Positions 52,138-59,918 of a DNA stretch of 64,000 bases are shown here, in pieces. The DNA lies in assembly GCA_023664535.1 (NCBI GenBank), contig JAMPFJ010000002.1:62001-126000 (forward strand), written 5' to 3'. How positions within the stretch are numbered: position 1 is the first letter of the stretch; each line of letters opens with the position of its first letter. The DNA comes from Bacteroidales bacterium. Its GTDB lineage: Bacteria; Bacillota; Clostridia; Lachnospirales; Lachnospiraceae. The notes under the pieces were generated by a model. The model searched no databases. It worked only from the letters and a program-made list of their open reading frames with translations, and was not told the DNA's origin. The position numbers were made by a program, and so were the translations under genes.

Positions 52138-52605
52138 TTATTTAAAAATAAAAAGCTTGCTGAATACATAATTCAAAATTACCACCAGCACACTTACCAA
52201 AATCTTTGCAACAATTCCCTCTATCCCAAAAATCGTCTGGCTTAAGCCCAGGCTGACCAGCAGCGGAACCAGCACAATTTCCATAACTCCGGTAATTATC
52301 CTTGCCGACAAAAATTTTCCCAGCTCCGGAAGAAACACATTCTTTTTCCAGCTCCTGCTCTGAAAAACCCACAGTTTATTGGTGACGAAAGCAAATGCCA
52401 CGGCACAGACCCATGAAAGCAGATTGGAGACCGCCACCGTCATAGACATACCGATTCCAAACAACAGAATCTCCGAGGTCAGATTCTTTAACAGCAGCGC
52501 AAAGATACTGTAGCTTCCCCAGCTGACAATGGTGGACATCACGCCCCAGAAAAGATAGGCAATCATCTCATGATATTTTTTTAACAGCTCCATACATTTT
52601 TCCAT
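52138..52605 (-). CDS. GtrA-family membrane protein
   Basis: 155 residues with four membrane helices. The family blocks are YLFWGVMSTIVSWGSYSIFALLL at the start (two segments) and the AFAFVTNKLWVFQSRSW turn after helix 3, ending in LNYVFSKLFIFK. GtrA proteins are thought to flip undecaprenyl-phosphate sugars made by GtrB-like transferases, such as the one at 56680. GAGG lies 9 nt before the ATG at 52605, preferred over a TTG at 52620. Together with the EamA pair this gives two possible flippases in one operon. Confidence 0.92.
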   Translation of the reverse strand: MEKCMELLKKYHEMIAYLFWGVMSTIVSWGSYSIFALLLKNLTSEILLFGIGMSMTVAVSNLLSWVCAVAFAFVTNKLWVFQSRSWKKNVFLPELGKFLSARIITGVMEIVLVPLLVSLGLSQTIFGIEGIVAKILVSVLVVILNYVFSKLFIFK

Positions 52606-52620
52606 CTGCTTTGTCCTCAA

Positions 52621-53754
52621 CTATTTTTCATAAAATGCTTTAATGCAGCCGCATACATATTCCACCTGCTCAAGCGTCAGGTTATAGTGCAGCGGCAGCC
52701 GGAGCAGCCGTTCGCTTTCCCTTGTCGTATAGACGTCCTCGCCAAAAAACTGTCCGTATTTTTTCCCAGCCGGAGCAGTATGCAGAGGAATATAGTGAAA
52801 TACTGCCGATACCCCTTTTTCTTTCAGATGCTGAATCAGCCTGCTTCTCTCTTCCAGATTCTTTGCCTTGATATAAAACATATGGGCGTTGTGCTCAACG
52901 TATGCCGGCACAAACGGCAGTTCAAGCCTTCCCTGCTCTTTAAGCCCAGTCAGCGATTGATAATAGCAATTCCATTTCTCCAGCCTGGCGTCGTTGATTG
53001 CCTTCGCCTCCTCTAACTGCGCCCAGAGGTATGCGGCGTTCATATCGCTTGGAAGGTAGGATGAGCCTGCCTCCACCCATGTATATTTATCAATCTGCCC
53101 ACGGAAAAACTTACTCCGGTTCGTACCCTTTTCCCGAATAATCTCCGCCATTTCCGTATTTTTTTCGTCATGAATCAACAGTGCGCCGCCTTCGCCCATG
53201 CTGTAATTTTTTGTTTCATGAAAGCTGTAGCAGCCGTAGTCGCCAAAAGTACCCAGCGCCTTTCCTTTATATGTGCTCATCACGCCCTGTGCGGCGTCCT
53301 CCACAACCTTGAGGTGATGCTTTTTTGCCACAGCCATAATTTTATCCATTTCGCAGCCCACTCCGGCATAATGAACCGGTACAACTGCTTTCGTCCTGTC
53401 CGTGACCGCCTCCTCAATCAGATTTTCATCTATATTCATGGTATCCGGGCGGATATCCACAAAAACGACCTTCGCTCCCCGCAGGACAAATGCATCCGCA
53501 GTGGAAACAAAGGTATATGCCGGCATAATCACTTCATCCCCGGGCTGAATATCGCATAATATCGCAGCCATCTCCAGCGCATGGGTGCAGGAGGTGGTCA
53601 ACATCGCCTTACAGGTTCCGGTCTTTTCCTCAATCCATGCATTACACAATTTTGTATATTCACCGTCCCCACAAATTTTATGATTTTGGGTGACCGCTTT
53701 TTTGATATACTGTAATTCTTTTCCGACAAACGGTGGCTCGTTAAAATTAATCAT
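52621..53754 (-). CDS. rffA: dTDP-4-amino-4,6-dideoxygalactose transaminase (WecE/RffA)
   Basis: 377 residues; PLP enzyme transferring an amino group to C4 of dTDP-4-keto-6-deoxyglucose. Very close to enterobacterial WecE along its length: start MINFNEPPFVGKEL, DIQPGDEVIMPAYTFVSTA, VPVHYAGVGCEMD, EDAAQGVMSTYKGKALGTFG, the PLP lysine Lys182 in SFHETKNYS, EKGTNRSKFFRGQ, and LRLPLHYNL. The start at 53754 matches WecE; the 35-codon in-frame extension is rejected. rmlA/rmlB for the substrate are not in the window. A 14-codon ORF overlaps its start codon. Confidence 0.95.
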   Translation of the reverse strand: MINFNEPPFVGKELQYIKKAVTQNHKICGDGEYTKLCNAWIEEKTGTCKAMLTTSCTHALEMAAILCDIQPGDEVIMPAYTFVSTADAFVLRGAKVVFVDIRPDTMNIDENLIEEAVTDRTKAVVPVHYAGVGCEMDKIMAVAKKHHLKVVEDAAQGVMSTYKGKALGTFGDYGCYSFHETKNYSMGEGGALLIHDEKNTEMAEIIREKGTNRSKFFRGQIDKYTWVEAGSSYLPSDMNAAYLWAQLEEAKAINDARLEKWNCYYQSLTGLKEQGRLELPFVPAYVEHNAHMFYIKAKNLEERSRLIQHLKEKGVSAVFHYIPLHTAPAGKKYGQFFGEDVYTTRESERLLRLPLHYNLTLEQVEYVCGCIKAFYEK

Positions 53755-53883
53755 CCTTTTTTCCCTGCATGATGCTCCCGACAAGTACACATCATGTTTT
53801 CCTCTCTTTTTTGCTCTATACAGATAACGTCTTTCCGCCATGCGGATAAACATATTCATTCTATCACTTATCCCACGGATTAT

Positions 53884-55950
53884 CTACTTTTTTCTGAACA
53901 CCAGAACCGATTTCCGCTCATTTCCGTCCTTCAGCTTTCTGACAAATTGATATTCCTCCTCCAGAATATCCCGGAAATCCTCATCCACCTCGTTGTGCAG
54001 CCACACCACATAAACCGTTTTGTACCGGCTGCAGTCCTCCGGTATCTCTTCATTTCCGGCAAGATTCGGAGCATCAAACTTCCCTTTATGGGTAAAATAG
54101 TATTCCCAGCCCTTTGTTGCATATTTATCCTCTGCAATATATACCAGCGTCGATTTGTTATAAATGTTTTTCTGCCCGCTGAGTACCTCGGCAGTTCCTC
54201 TGTAATCCTCCTGGTCAAGAAACGGCTCGTTTACATAGCCTGCCCTGCCCTGCAATGCGATAATCAGTAAAAGCCAGATACCACATATCGTCCCCACTGT
54301 CTGCTTTTCCTTTGCAATCCAGCGCACAATCCCGTCAAGCGCCACTGCCATAATCAGAAAAATATAAGCAACAACCGAGATAAAATAACGGTTTACATAC
54401 AGGGAATTCATCGGATTGACATAGTCCGAATACACAATGCTTGCGCTGAACACTCCGACAATAAGCAAAAACGGCACATATTCGTATTTCATCTTCATCG
54501 CTAACAGCTTGCGCTGATAATAATTCTGGATTAACCCTGCCGCCAGCAGAATTATTCCCAGAACGAAAAGCCATACCTGCCATTCATTTCCACTGCACAG
54601 CTCCAGGAGGGTCTGGTAAACATCGTCAAATTTTGGATTTTTCGTCCAGGAATAGTTATTCCACAGACCGCCCACCGCATTCATTTTCAGCCAGAACAGC
54701 CCGTATGCCACCGGAAAAATATCCGACACAAGATGTTTTTTCTTCATCTGTTTCGCCCAAACGAGAATAAGGTCAATGAGCACAAATAAACCGGCAACCA
54801 CCTTTCCATATTCGTGGCTGTCCATCAGCATAAACAGCGCAAGCCCATAGCCTGTAATCTTCCACCAGTTATCCCGCTTCCCCTGAAACCGGATAATGAA
54901 CATATACAGCGCCACAACCGAACAGAGCAGCATAATAGCATACATCCGGTATTCCAAAGCCGCCTGCTTATACAGATAGGGGGAAAACGCCAGAAATGCT
55001 GCCGCATACAGTCCCACCTTCCCGCTGCGCATGCGTTTTCCGGTTAACCCCAGCATATAGACGGCCAGACCAAATTCCAGTATCGGAACCAGCAGCAGAT
55101 AAGCCTGTCCATATGGTGTCACCTGATATATCCAGCGTAAAAGTCCAAAAGAAATAAAGGAACTGTTGGGTGCCTCGGAGGTCATCGCATAGCCCACGGA
55201 ATAGAGTTCATCATACCAGAAGGATTCCAAATCCGCCTGAAACAGCAGATAAATAACTGCGTATACCGCCAGCGCCAGATATAAGATATAATCCTTCTTT
55301 GCCTCCCATTGTCCCACACACCAGCTCCGGTCAGTTCTCCATTTGCGGTAACACAGGCTCAGTATTGCCAGCAGCGCTGCCATCAGCAGGACATATCCCG
55401 CCAGCAGCTCTATTTTATGCAGATAAATTTCCCTGCTTCCGGAATCGGCAATGGAAACCGATACCTCCTCATCCTCATCGGCAGACAGATTTTTACAATA
55501 TACCTCGTCCCCATAACGGACAGTCACCTCTCCCGCTCTCTCTCCTCCACGGAAAACCAGCTCTCTTGAGCGGCCTGTCGGGATTTCCATCACCACGGTT
55601 TTGGTCAGCCCTTTTATCACCAGTTTTTTCTCATTCCGCCAGCCAAAAGCCTTCCCCTGCTTCATCCACTTACCCTGTACCGGCGCCTCGGGGTCATAGT
55701 ACCGGTCGTCAACAACATAATTTTCCAGAAAAACCTCTTTTCCGGAAGCCTCCCCGGCGGTAATCTCGATTTGCTCCGTCGGAAGCTTTATCACGGCATA
55801 GGCTATCTTCCAGCTATTAAACCCAATCACCAGACCGCAAAGAACAAATACCAGCGCACTTATGCTTTTTAATCTGATTTTATTTACCCACAGCCCGATA
55901 ACTATGCAAAGCATCATCAATGCCAGTGCAACCACAAGAATTTTTGACAT
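53884..55950 (-). CDS. Large GT-C-like membrane glycosyltransferase
   Basis: 688 residues. Two N-terminal helices (1-20, 30-50) precede a ~130-residue extracytoplasmic beta-rich domain (55-180), then a helix and a polytopic region with about ten helices. The loop WYDELYSVGYAM at about residue 246 has the Asp-Glu motif of GT-C/GT39 transferases such as ArnT; a short soluble end follows (570-688). ArnT-like enzymes take a sugar from undecaprenyl phosphate outside the membrane, matching the neighbours. The inserted N-terminal domain is unusual for ArnT. AAGGAG precedes the ATG. Confidence 0.8.
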   Translation of the reverse strand: MSKILVVALALMMLCIVIGLWVNKIRLKSISALVFVLCGLVIGFNSWKIAYAVIKLPTEQIEITAGEASGKEVFLENYVVDDRYYDPEAPVQGKWMKQGKAFGWRNEKKLVIKGLTKTVVMEIPTGRSRELVFRGGERAGEVTVRYGDEVYCKNLSADEDEEVSVSIADSGSREIYLHKIELLAGYVLLMAALLAILSLCYRKWRTDRSWCVGQWEAKKDYILYLALAVYAVIYLLFQADLESFWYDELYSVGYAMTSEAPNSSFISFGLLRWIYQVTPYGQAYLLLVPILEFGLAVYMLGLTGKRMRSGKVGLYAAAFLAFSPYLYKQAALEYRMYAIMLLCSVVALYMFIIRFQGKRDNWWKITGYGLALFMLMDSHEYGKVVAGLFVLIDLILVWAKQMKKKHLVSDIFPVAYGLFWLKMNAVGGLWNNYSWTKNPKFDDVYQTLLELCSGNEWQVWLFVLGIILLAAGLIQNYYQRKLLAMKMKYEYVPFLLIVGVFSASIVYSDYVNPMNSLYVNRYFISVVAYIFLIMAVALDGIVRWIAKEKQTVGTICGIWLLLIIALQGRAGYVNEPFLDQEDYRGTAEVLSGQKNIYNKSTLVYIAEDKYATKGWEYYFTHKGKFDAPNLAGNEEIPEDCSRYKTVYVVWLHNEVDEDFRDILEEEYQFVRKLKDGNERKSVLVFRKK

Positions 55951-55968
55951 GACTCTTCTCCTTAACCA

Positions 55969-56304
55969 CTACTTTATATTAAATACAATAATCCCCAGCA
56001 GGATAACAAATAACCCCAGCACCTTGCGCCTGCTAAACCGCTCCTTCAAAAAAATATATCCCAAAGCCGCCACGAAAAAGTATCCGCTTGCCTCAATAAC
56101 CGGACCAAGGGAAAGAGGAACATATTTGTATGCCAATGTCGTCATCACCGTAGAGCCGAAAAAGAAAGCATACGCCGTAATGACAATCGGATTCAGATAC
56201 TCCTTTACAGGATTGTCATATTTCCTGTCCGCACTGCTCTTTAACATCGTCTGCGATACCGAAGAAACAAAAACCGAAAAAATAAATAACGCAATATAAT
56301 TCAT
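55969..56304 (-). CDS. Half-size EamA membrane protein, ArnE/ArnF-like (second of pair)
   Basis: 111 residues with four helices, the size of ArnE. It includes VSSVSQTMLKSSADRKY after helix 1 and GPVIEASGYFFVAALGYIFLKERFS before the last helix, the EamA/SMR signature. GGAGG 7 nt before the ATG at 56304 sets the start; the preceding gene overlaps by 4 nt (ATGA), so they are co-translated and likely form a heterodimer. A role in flipping a lipid-linked sugar is inferred from ArnE/ArnF and context. Confidence 0.85.
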   Translation of the reverse strand: MNYIALFIFSVFVSSVSQTMLKSSADRKYDNPVKEYLNPIVITAYAFFFGSTVMTTLAYKYVPLSLGPVIEASGYFFVAALGYIFLKERFSRRKVLGLFVILLGIIVFNIK

Positions 56305-56726
56305 CCATTCTCCTCCCCGGATACCACTAAATATACGCCGAATATAATTATTCCGGCGCCTGCCAGATTCCATAGCGTAACGCTCTCCTTAAAAAACAGA
56401 TAGCCCCAGACAAGCCCCCAGATTACGGTTACCGCCTTATTTGCGTATGCCATCACCAGCGGCAGCCGTTTTAATACCTTCTGCCATAAAAATGCATACA
56501 GCAGGGAAATCACCAGCACCATTCCATAAAAGAAGCAAAATCCCACAGACAGGAAATCATATCCCGCTGCCTTTTTGGACATAATACTGCCAAAGGTGTA
56601 AAAAACCAGCACAATATGCAAAAAAAGCATATCCTTTATCTTTATCCGCCTTTCATCCGGCTTCCCGGCATCCGACGCCTTACGATTCACTTCCCTGTTC
56701 TTTTCTTTCGCTGTCTTTATCATCAT
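56301..56726 (-). CDS. Half-size EamA membrane protein, ArnE/ArnF-like (first of pair)
   Basis: 141 residues: a basic cytoplasmic head of ~30 residues, then four helices (about 32-50, 60-80, 88-108, 117-135). Segments VFYTFGSIMSKKAA, LVMAYANKAVTVIWGLVWGYLFFKESVTLWN and GVYLVVSG are EamA-like. It overlaps the glycosyltransferase gene before it by 47 nt and the second EamA gene by 4 nt. The start may be either of two adjacent ATGs (56726 or 56723). Together with its partner it resembles ArnE-ArnF, a split flippase of undecaprenyl-phosphate-aminoarabinose. Confidence 0.82.
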   Translation of the reverse strand: MMIKTAKEKNREVNRKASDAGKPDERRIKIKDMLFLHIVLVFYTFGSIMSKKAAGYDFLSVGFCFFYGMVLVISLLYAFLWQKVLKRLPLVMAYANKAVTVIWGLVWGYLFFKESVTLWNLAGAGIIIFGVYLVVSGEENG

Positions 56727-57660
56727 AATCCCCTTTATACTGCTTCACTTCCCGGATTACATACTGCGGCGCATTGTTAATACTGATATAGATTCTCCCG
56801 ATATATTCTCCGATAATCCCCAGCATAATCATAATCATTCCAAAGAAAAATACCATACAGGCAACCATAGAAGTATATCCGGATTCCACATTTACTCCCG
56901 CCAGCTTCCGGATAATCAGAAATGCGCCCCACAAAAAACCAATGAACGAACATCCCATTCCCATACAGGTCGCCAGACGCAGAGGCTTTACCGAAAATGC
57001 AGTAAACCCGTTTATCCATAATAAAATCAGCTTCTTCAGCGTATATCCGGACTGTCCCTCCAGACGCTCCTTGCGCTTAATCTGCACTTTCCCCCAGTTT
57101 CTGGTTGCCTGCAGCAAAAGCCCCGCAATATAGGGATACGCATTGTTATACTGGATTACCTGGTCGATAATAAACCGCCGCACCACATAATAGCTGGTCA
57201 GCGTAATATCCTTCGGCTTACCCAGCATGGTTTCCGCCATGGCATTATTTAACAGGGTTCCCAGGCTCCGGAAACGGGAACGGTGCTCCTCATATTCGGC
57301 AACCACACAATCATATCCTTCCAGAAGCTTGTCAATCAACTGAAACATCAGATGCGGGTCATTTTCTCCGTCGTCATCCATCCCCAGTATATAATCTCCG
57401 GTGGTCTGGCGGTATCCCGCCATCATCGCATTATGCTGTCCGAAATTCTTTGAGAAATTTACCGCCTTTATATTCGGGTTTTCCTCCGCCAGTCTCCCGA
57501 TAACCTCCCATGTGTTATCTCTGGAGCCGTCGTTTACCAGAATAATCTCATAATCATACTCTTTCCTGCCTGCCACGGTTTCCCTGATTCCGTCCACCAC
57601 GGTGGTAATCATCTTCGCCGAATTATAACAGGGGATTACTATTGAAATCTTCTCCTTCAT
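56680..57660 (-). CDS. Polyprenyl-phosphate glycosyltransferase (GtrB/ArnC-like)
   Basis: 326 residues: GT-A domain (1-230) with SIVIPCYNSAKMITTVV, LVNDGSRDNTW, KNFGQHNAMMAGYRQTTGD and the metal motif MDDDGENDPHLM, followed by two C-terminal helices (about 235-260 and 268-292). This is the ArnC/GtrB/DPM1 architecture: transfer of a sugar from a nucleotide to undecaprenyl phosphate on the cytoplasmic face. The tail is very acidic/basic and overlaps the next gene by 47 nt. GGAG lies 7 nt before the ATG. Sugar unknown; the amino sugar made by the operon is the obvious candidate. Confidence 0.92.
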   Translation of the reverse strand: MKEKISIVIPCYNSAKMITTVVDGIRETVAGRKEYDYEIILVNDGSRDNTWEVIGRLAEENPNIKAVNFSKNFGQHNAMMAGYRQTTGDYILGMDDDGENDPHLMFQLIDKLLEGYDCVVAEYEEHRSRFRSLGTLLNNAMAETMLGKPKDITLTSYYVVRRFIIDQVIQYNNAYPYIAGLLLQATRNWGKVQIKRKERLEGQSGYTLKKLILLWINGFTAFSVKPLRLATCMGMGCSFIGFLWGAFLIIRKLAGVNVESGYTSMVACMVFFFGMIMIMLGIIGEYIGRIYISINNAPQYVIREVKQYKGDYDDKDSERKEQGSES

Positions 57661-57721
57661 CCTTAATCTCCATTCCGCCGCCTGCAGGCAGCATGCATTT
57701 TCTTTCTGCCGGAAGCTTCTT

Positions 57722-58378
57722 TCACATTAAATCCGTACTTTTTTTGTGCTCCAGCGTCACACTCCTTGCCGGCACTACCACATCATAAGGGTTCGTTTTC
57801 CCCTTGGCGTATGCCGCCGCACCAATCAGGGTATAGTCGGCAATCTCCATAAAATCGTTCAAAATACAATGCTTCCCAAAATATCCGTTATTGCCGATTT
57901 TCACATAGCCGCACAAATCCGCATAGCTGGAAAAGGTGTTGAAATCCCCCACCACACAGTCATGGGAAATCAGCACATGGTCCCACAAAAGATTACCGTT
58001 TCCCAATTTAGAATATGGATAAAGCAGACAATTCTCCAGTAAAATATTTCCCTCTCCAATATCCTTTGTGTGGATGCTACAACTGGAGTGAATATAACTT
58101 GCCACGGTATATCCTTTTTCCTTACACTCTCCATACATTTTCTTTCTAATCTCATTCATTTTGCTGTTGCCGATTGCCAGAAGAATTTCCACCTGCTCCG
58201 GCGGATAGAGCTCTTCAATCTGCTCAAAGGGAACTACCGGTAAACCGCAAAACTCTTTTTCCTTGATATATTCCCGGCTCACCGTAAATGCCAGAACCTT
58301 GCGTTCATCATCCGTTTCCAGATAATACTTTAACAGCCGCCCAAAATCATTATTTCCCAGAATTACAATATCCTTCAT
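57722..58378 (-). CDS. NeuD/PglD-like hexapeptide acyltransferase
   Basis: 218 residues. An N-terminal Rossmann-like domain (KDIVILGNNDFGRLLKYYL) binds the substrate and a left-handed beta-helix (about 95-205) binds acyl-CoA. His139 in ISHDCVVGDFN matches the catalytic His of PglD, though the partner Glu is Asp140 here. NeuD/PglD enzymes N- or O-acylate amino sugars; with the adjacent aminotransferase, N-acylation at C4 is likely. It overlaps the MaoC-like gene by 4 nt, suggesting that enzyme supplies the acyl-CoA. AGGAG is 7 nt upstream. Confidence 0.88.
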   Translation of the reverse strand: MKDIVILGNNDFGRLLKYYLETDDERKVLAFTVSREYIKEKEFCGLPVVPFEQIEELYPPEQVEILLAIGNSKMNEIRKKMYGECKEKGYTVASYIHSSCSIHTKDIGEGNILLENCLLYPYSKLGNGNLLWDHVLISHDCVVGDFNTFSSYADLCGYVKIGNNGYFGKHCILNDFMEIADYTLIGAAAYAKGKTNPYDVVVPARSVTLEHKKSTDLM

Positions 58379-58794
58379 TCCTCTTCTCCTAACTGTTTTT
58401 TATCTACCTTAACCACCGAGCTTCCCTCAATCACACACTCTCCGTCCTGGTTATACACCTTATTGGCAAGGCGCAAAATCCCTTTCTCCGGTTTGAGAAC
58501 CTCCTCGATAACGCTCTCTGCCGTCAGCGTATCCCCAATCTTCACCGGCTTTAAAAATTTGCAGTTCTGCTCCAGATAAACCGTACCCGGTCCCGGAACA
58601 TACATCCCGATTACCGTGGAAATCAGCCCCGCCGACAGCATTCCGTGGGCAATCCGCTCTCCAAACACCGATTCCCTCGCCGCCTCGTCGCTGACATGAA
58701 CCGGATTAAAATCTCCCGTTATCCCCGCAAACAATGCCACATCCGTCTCGGTTATTGTCTTTTGAAATGTTCCTTTATCTCCAACCTTTAACAT
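58375..58794 (-). CDS. MaoC/PhaJ-like (R)-enoyl-CoA hydratase
   Basis: 139 residues, single hotdog domain. The hydratase-2 motif FAGITGDFNPVHVSDEAA holds the catalytic Asp28 and His33, followed by RIAHGMLSAGLISTVIG, another family hallmark. It adds water to a trans-2-enoyl-CoA giving a 3-hydroxyacyl-CoA. It sits between the ATP-grasp (7-nt overlap) and NeuD-like (4-nt overlap) genes, which ties it to the glycan operon rather than to general fatty-acid metabolism; I infer production of a 3-hydroxyacyl donor. Chain length is unknown. Confidence 0.88.
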   Translation of the reverse strand: MLKVGDKGTFQKTITETDVALFAGITGDFNPVHVSDEAARESVFGERIAHGMLSAGLISTVIGMYVPGPGTVYLEQNCKFLKPVKIGDTLTAESVIEEVLKPEKGILRLANKVYNQDGECVIEGSSVVKVDKKQLGEEE

Positions 58795-59906
58795 GTAAAA
58801 CTCTCCCTGGTAATATAATAACCATATCTGGTAGAACTGTCTACCACCTTATGCTCCGCCGAAAACTCCTCGATATCGCTAATCCGATAGATTATCTCCG
58901 GTCTTTCCTTTTTCAGCTGCCGAAGCCGTAATAAATCCTCCTGCTCCATAATGAAATGAACCTTCGCTATCCCCGGCTCTTCCACCTGCCGGAACACCGG
59001 CTCCTTTCCGCAGGCAATGTCAATGACCATTTCCACAAAATCATAGCCTGTAGATATTCTGACCAAATCCGAACCGATGCAGTCACCGCCCATTCTTCCG
59101 CCAATCTCGATAATGCGGATATTTCCCATTTCATCAATTTTCACCTCGGAATGCGACGCCCCGTACTTAATTCCCAGCGTATTTAATGCATGCTCCACAA
59201 CCGCCTTCACCTGTTCAAGCTGCTCTCCCTCTACCCCGGAGGGCTGCATATGCCCAGTCTCAATAAAATGCGGCGCTCCGGTGGTATATTTTTTTGTCAT
59301 GGCAAGGAAATAGTGTTTTCCCTTATACGATACATACTCTACGCTGTATTCCTCCCCCTCCACAAATTCTTCAACCACCGCCTTCTTATCAAAGGACTGT
59401 TCCTTTGCAATTCTGATTGCCTCCCGAAGCTTTGCTTTATCGGTAATTTTGGTAATCCCTCTGCTTCCGGAACGGTCAACCGGTTTTACAATCAACGGCA
59501 GCTTAAGCTTTGCCACCATTTCCTCCGTCAATTCGTCGGAGCAGTAGTATTTCGGCGAGGGGTCTCCTCCCCGTTCAAACGCCTGACGCATCAGATATTT
59601 ATTGGTGGAAATTGTTGAGCTCTCTATTCCGTTGCCGACCAGTCCCAGCTTTTCCGCCACATAATTCACCGTAATCGACGCAAGATCCGATGCAATGGAA
59701 ATCACCCCGTCCGGCTTGATTCTCTCGCATTCCTTTAAAATTTTCTCCTTTTCCACGATGCTGATGGGGTAAAAACAGTCCGCTGTTTTTTCGCCGACAG
59801 CTCCGTCCTGCCAGGCAAACACATGGGTTTCATACCCCTTATCCTTCGCCTTTAAAATTAACTGATTCTGAAAATCATTTGCACCGATAATGACCAGCTT
59901 TTTCAT
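58788..59906 (-). CDS. ATP-grasp carboxylate-amine ligase
   Basis: 372 residues. Pre-ATP-grasp domain (1-100, KKLVIIGANDFQNQLILKA, GVISIASDLASITVNYVAEKLGLVG), ATP-grasp (110-310) with NKYLMRQAFERGG, LPLIVKPVDRSGSRGITKI and the Mg/ATP motif IRIIEIGGRMGGDCIG, and a C-terminal domain. The family joins a carboxylate to an amine or CoA-like thiol through an acyl phosphate; L-amino-acid ligases and PurK/CarB-like enzymes are relatives. In this operon it may attach an amino acid or acyl group to the amino sugar. Overlaps the hydratase gene by 7 nt. GGGGG 6-7 nt upstream. Confidence 0.9.
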   Translation of the reverse strand: MKKLVIIGANDFQNQLILKAKDKGYETHVFAWQDGAVGEKTADCFYPISIVEKEKILKECERIKPDGVISIASDLASITVNYVAEKLGLVGNGIESSTISTNKYLMRQAFERGGDPSPKYYCSDELTEEMVAKLKLPLIVKPVDRSGSRGITKITDKAKLREAIRIAKEQSFDKKAVVEEFVEGEEYSVEYVSYKGKHYFLAMTKKYTTGAPHFIETGHMQPSGVEGEQLEQVKAVVEHALNTLGIKYGASHSEVKIDEMGNIRIIEIGGRMGGDCIGSDLVRISTGYDFVEMVIDIACGKEPVFRQVEEPGIAKVHFIMEQEDLLRLRQLKKERPEIIYRISDIEEFSAEHKVVDSSTRYGYYITRESFTC

Positions 59907-59918
59907 TTCTTTCCCCCG

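Noticed and set aside
53755-53859. 35-codon N-terminal extension of rffA
   Set aside because: WecE proteins start at the position of the ATG at 53754; the extension is basic and unlike the family.
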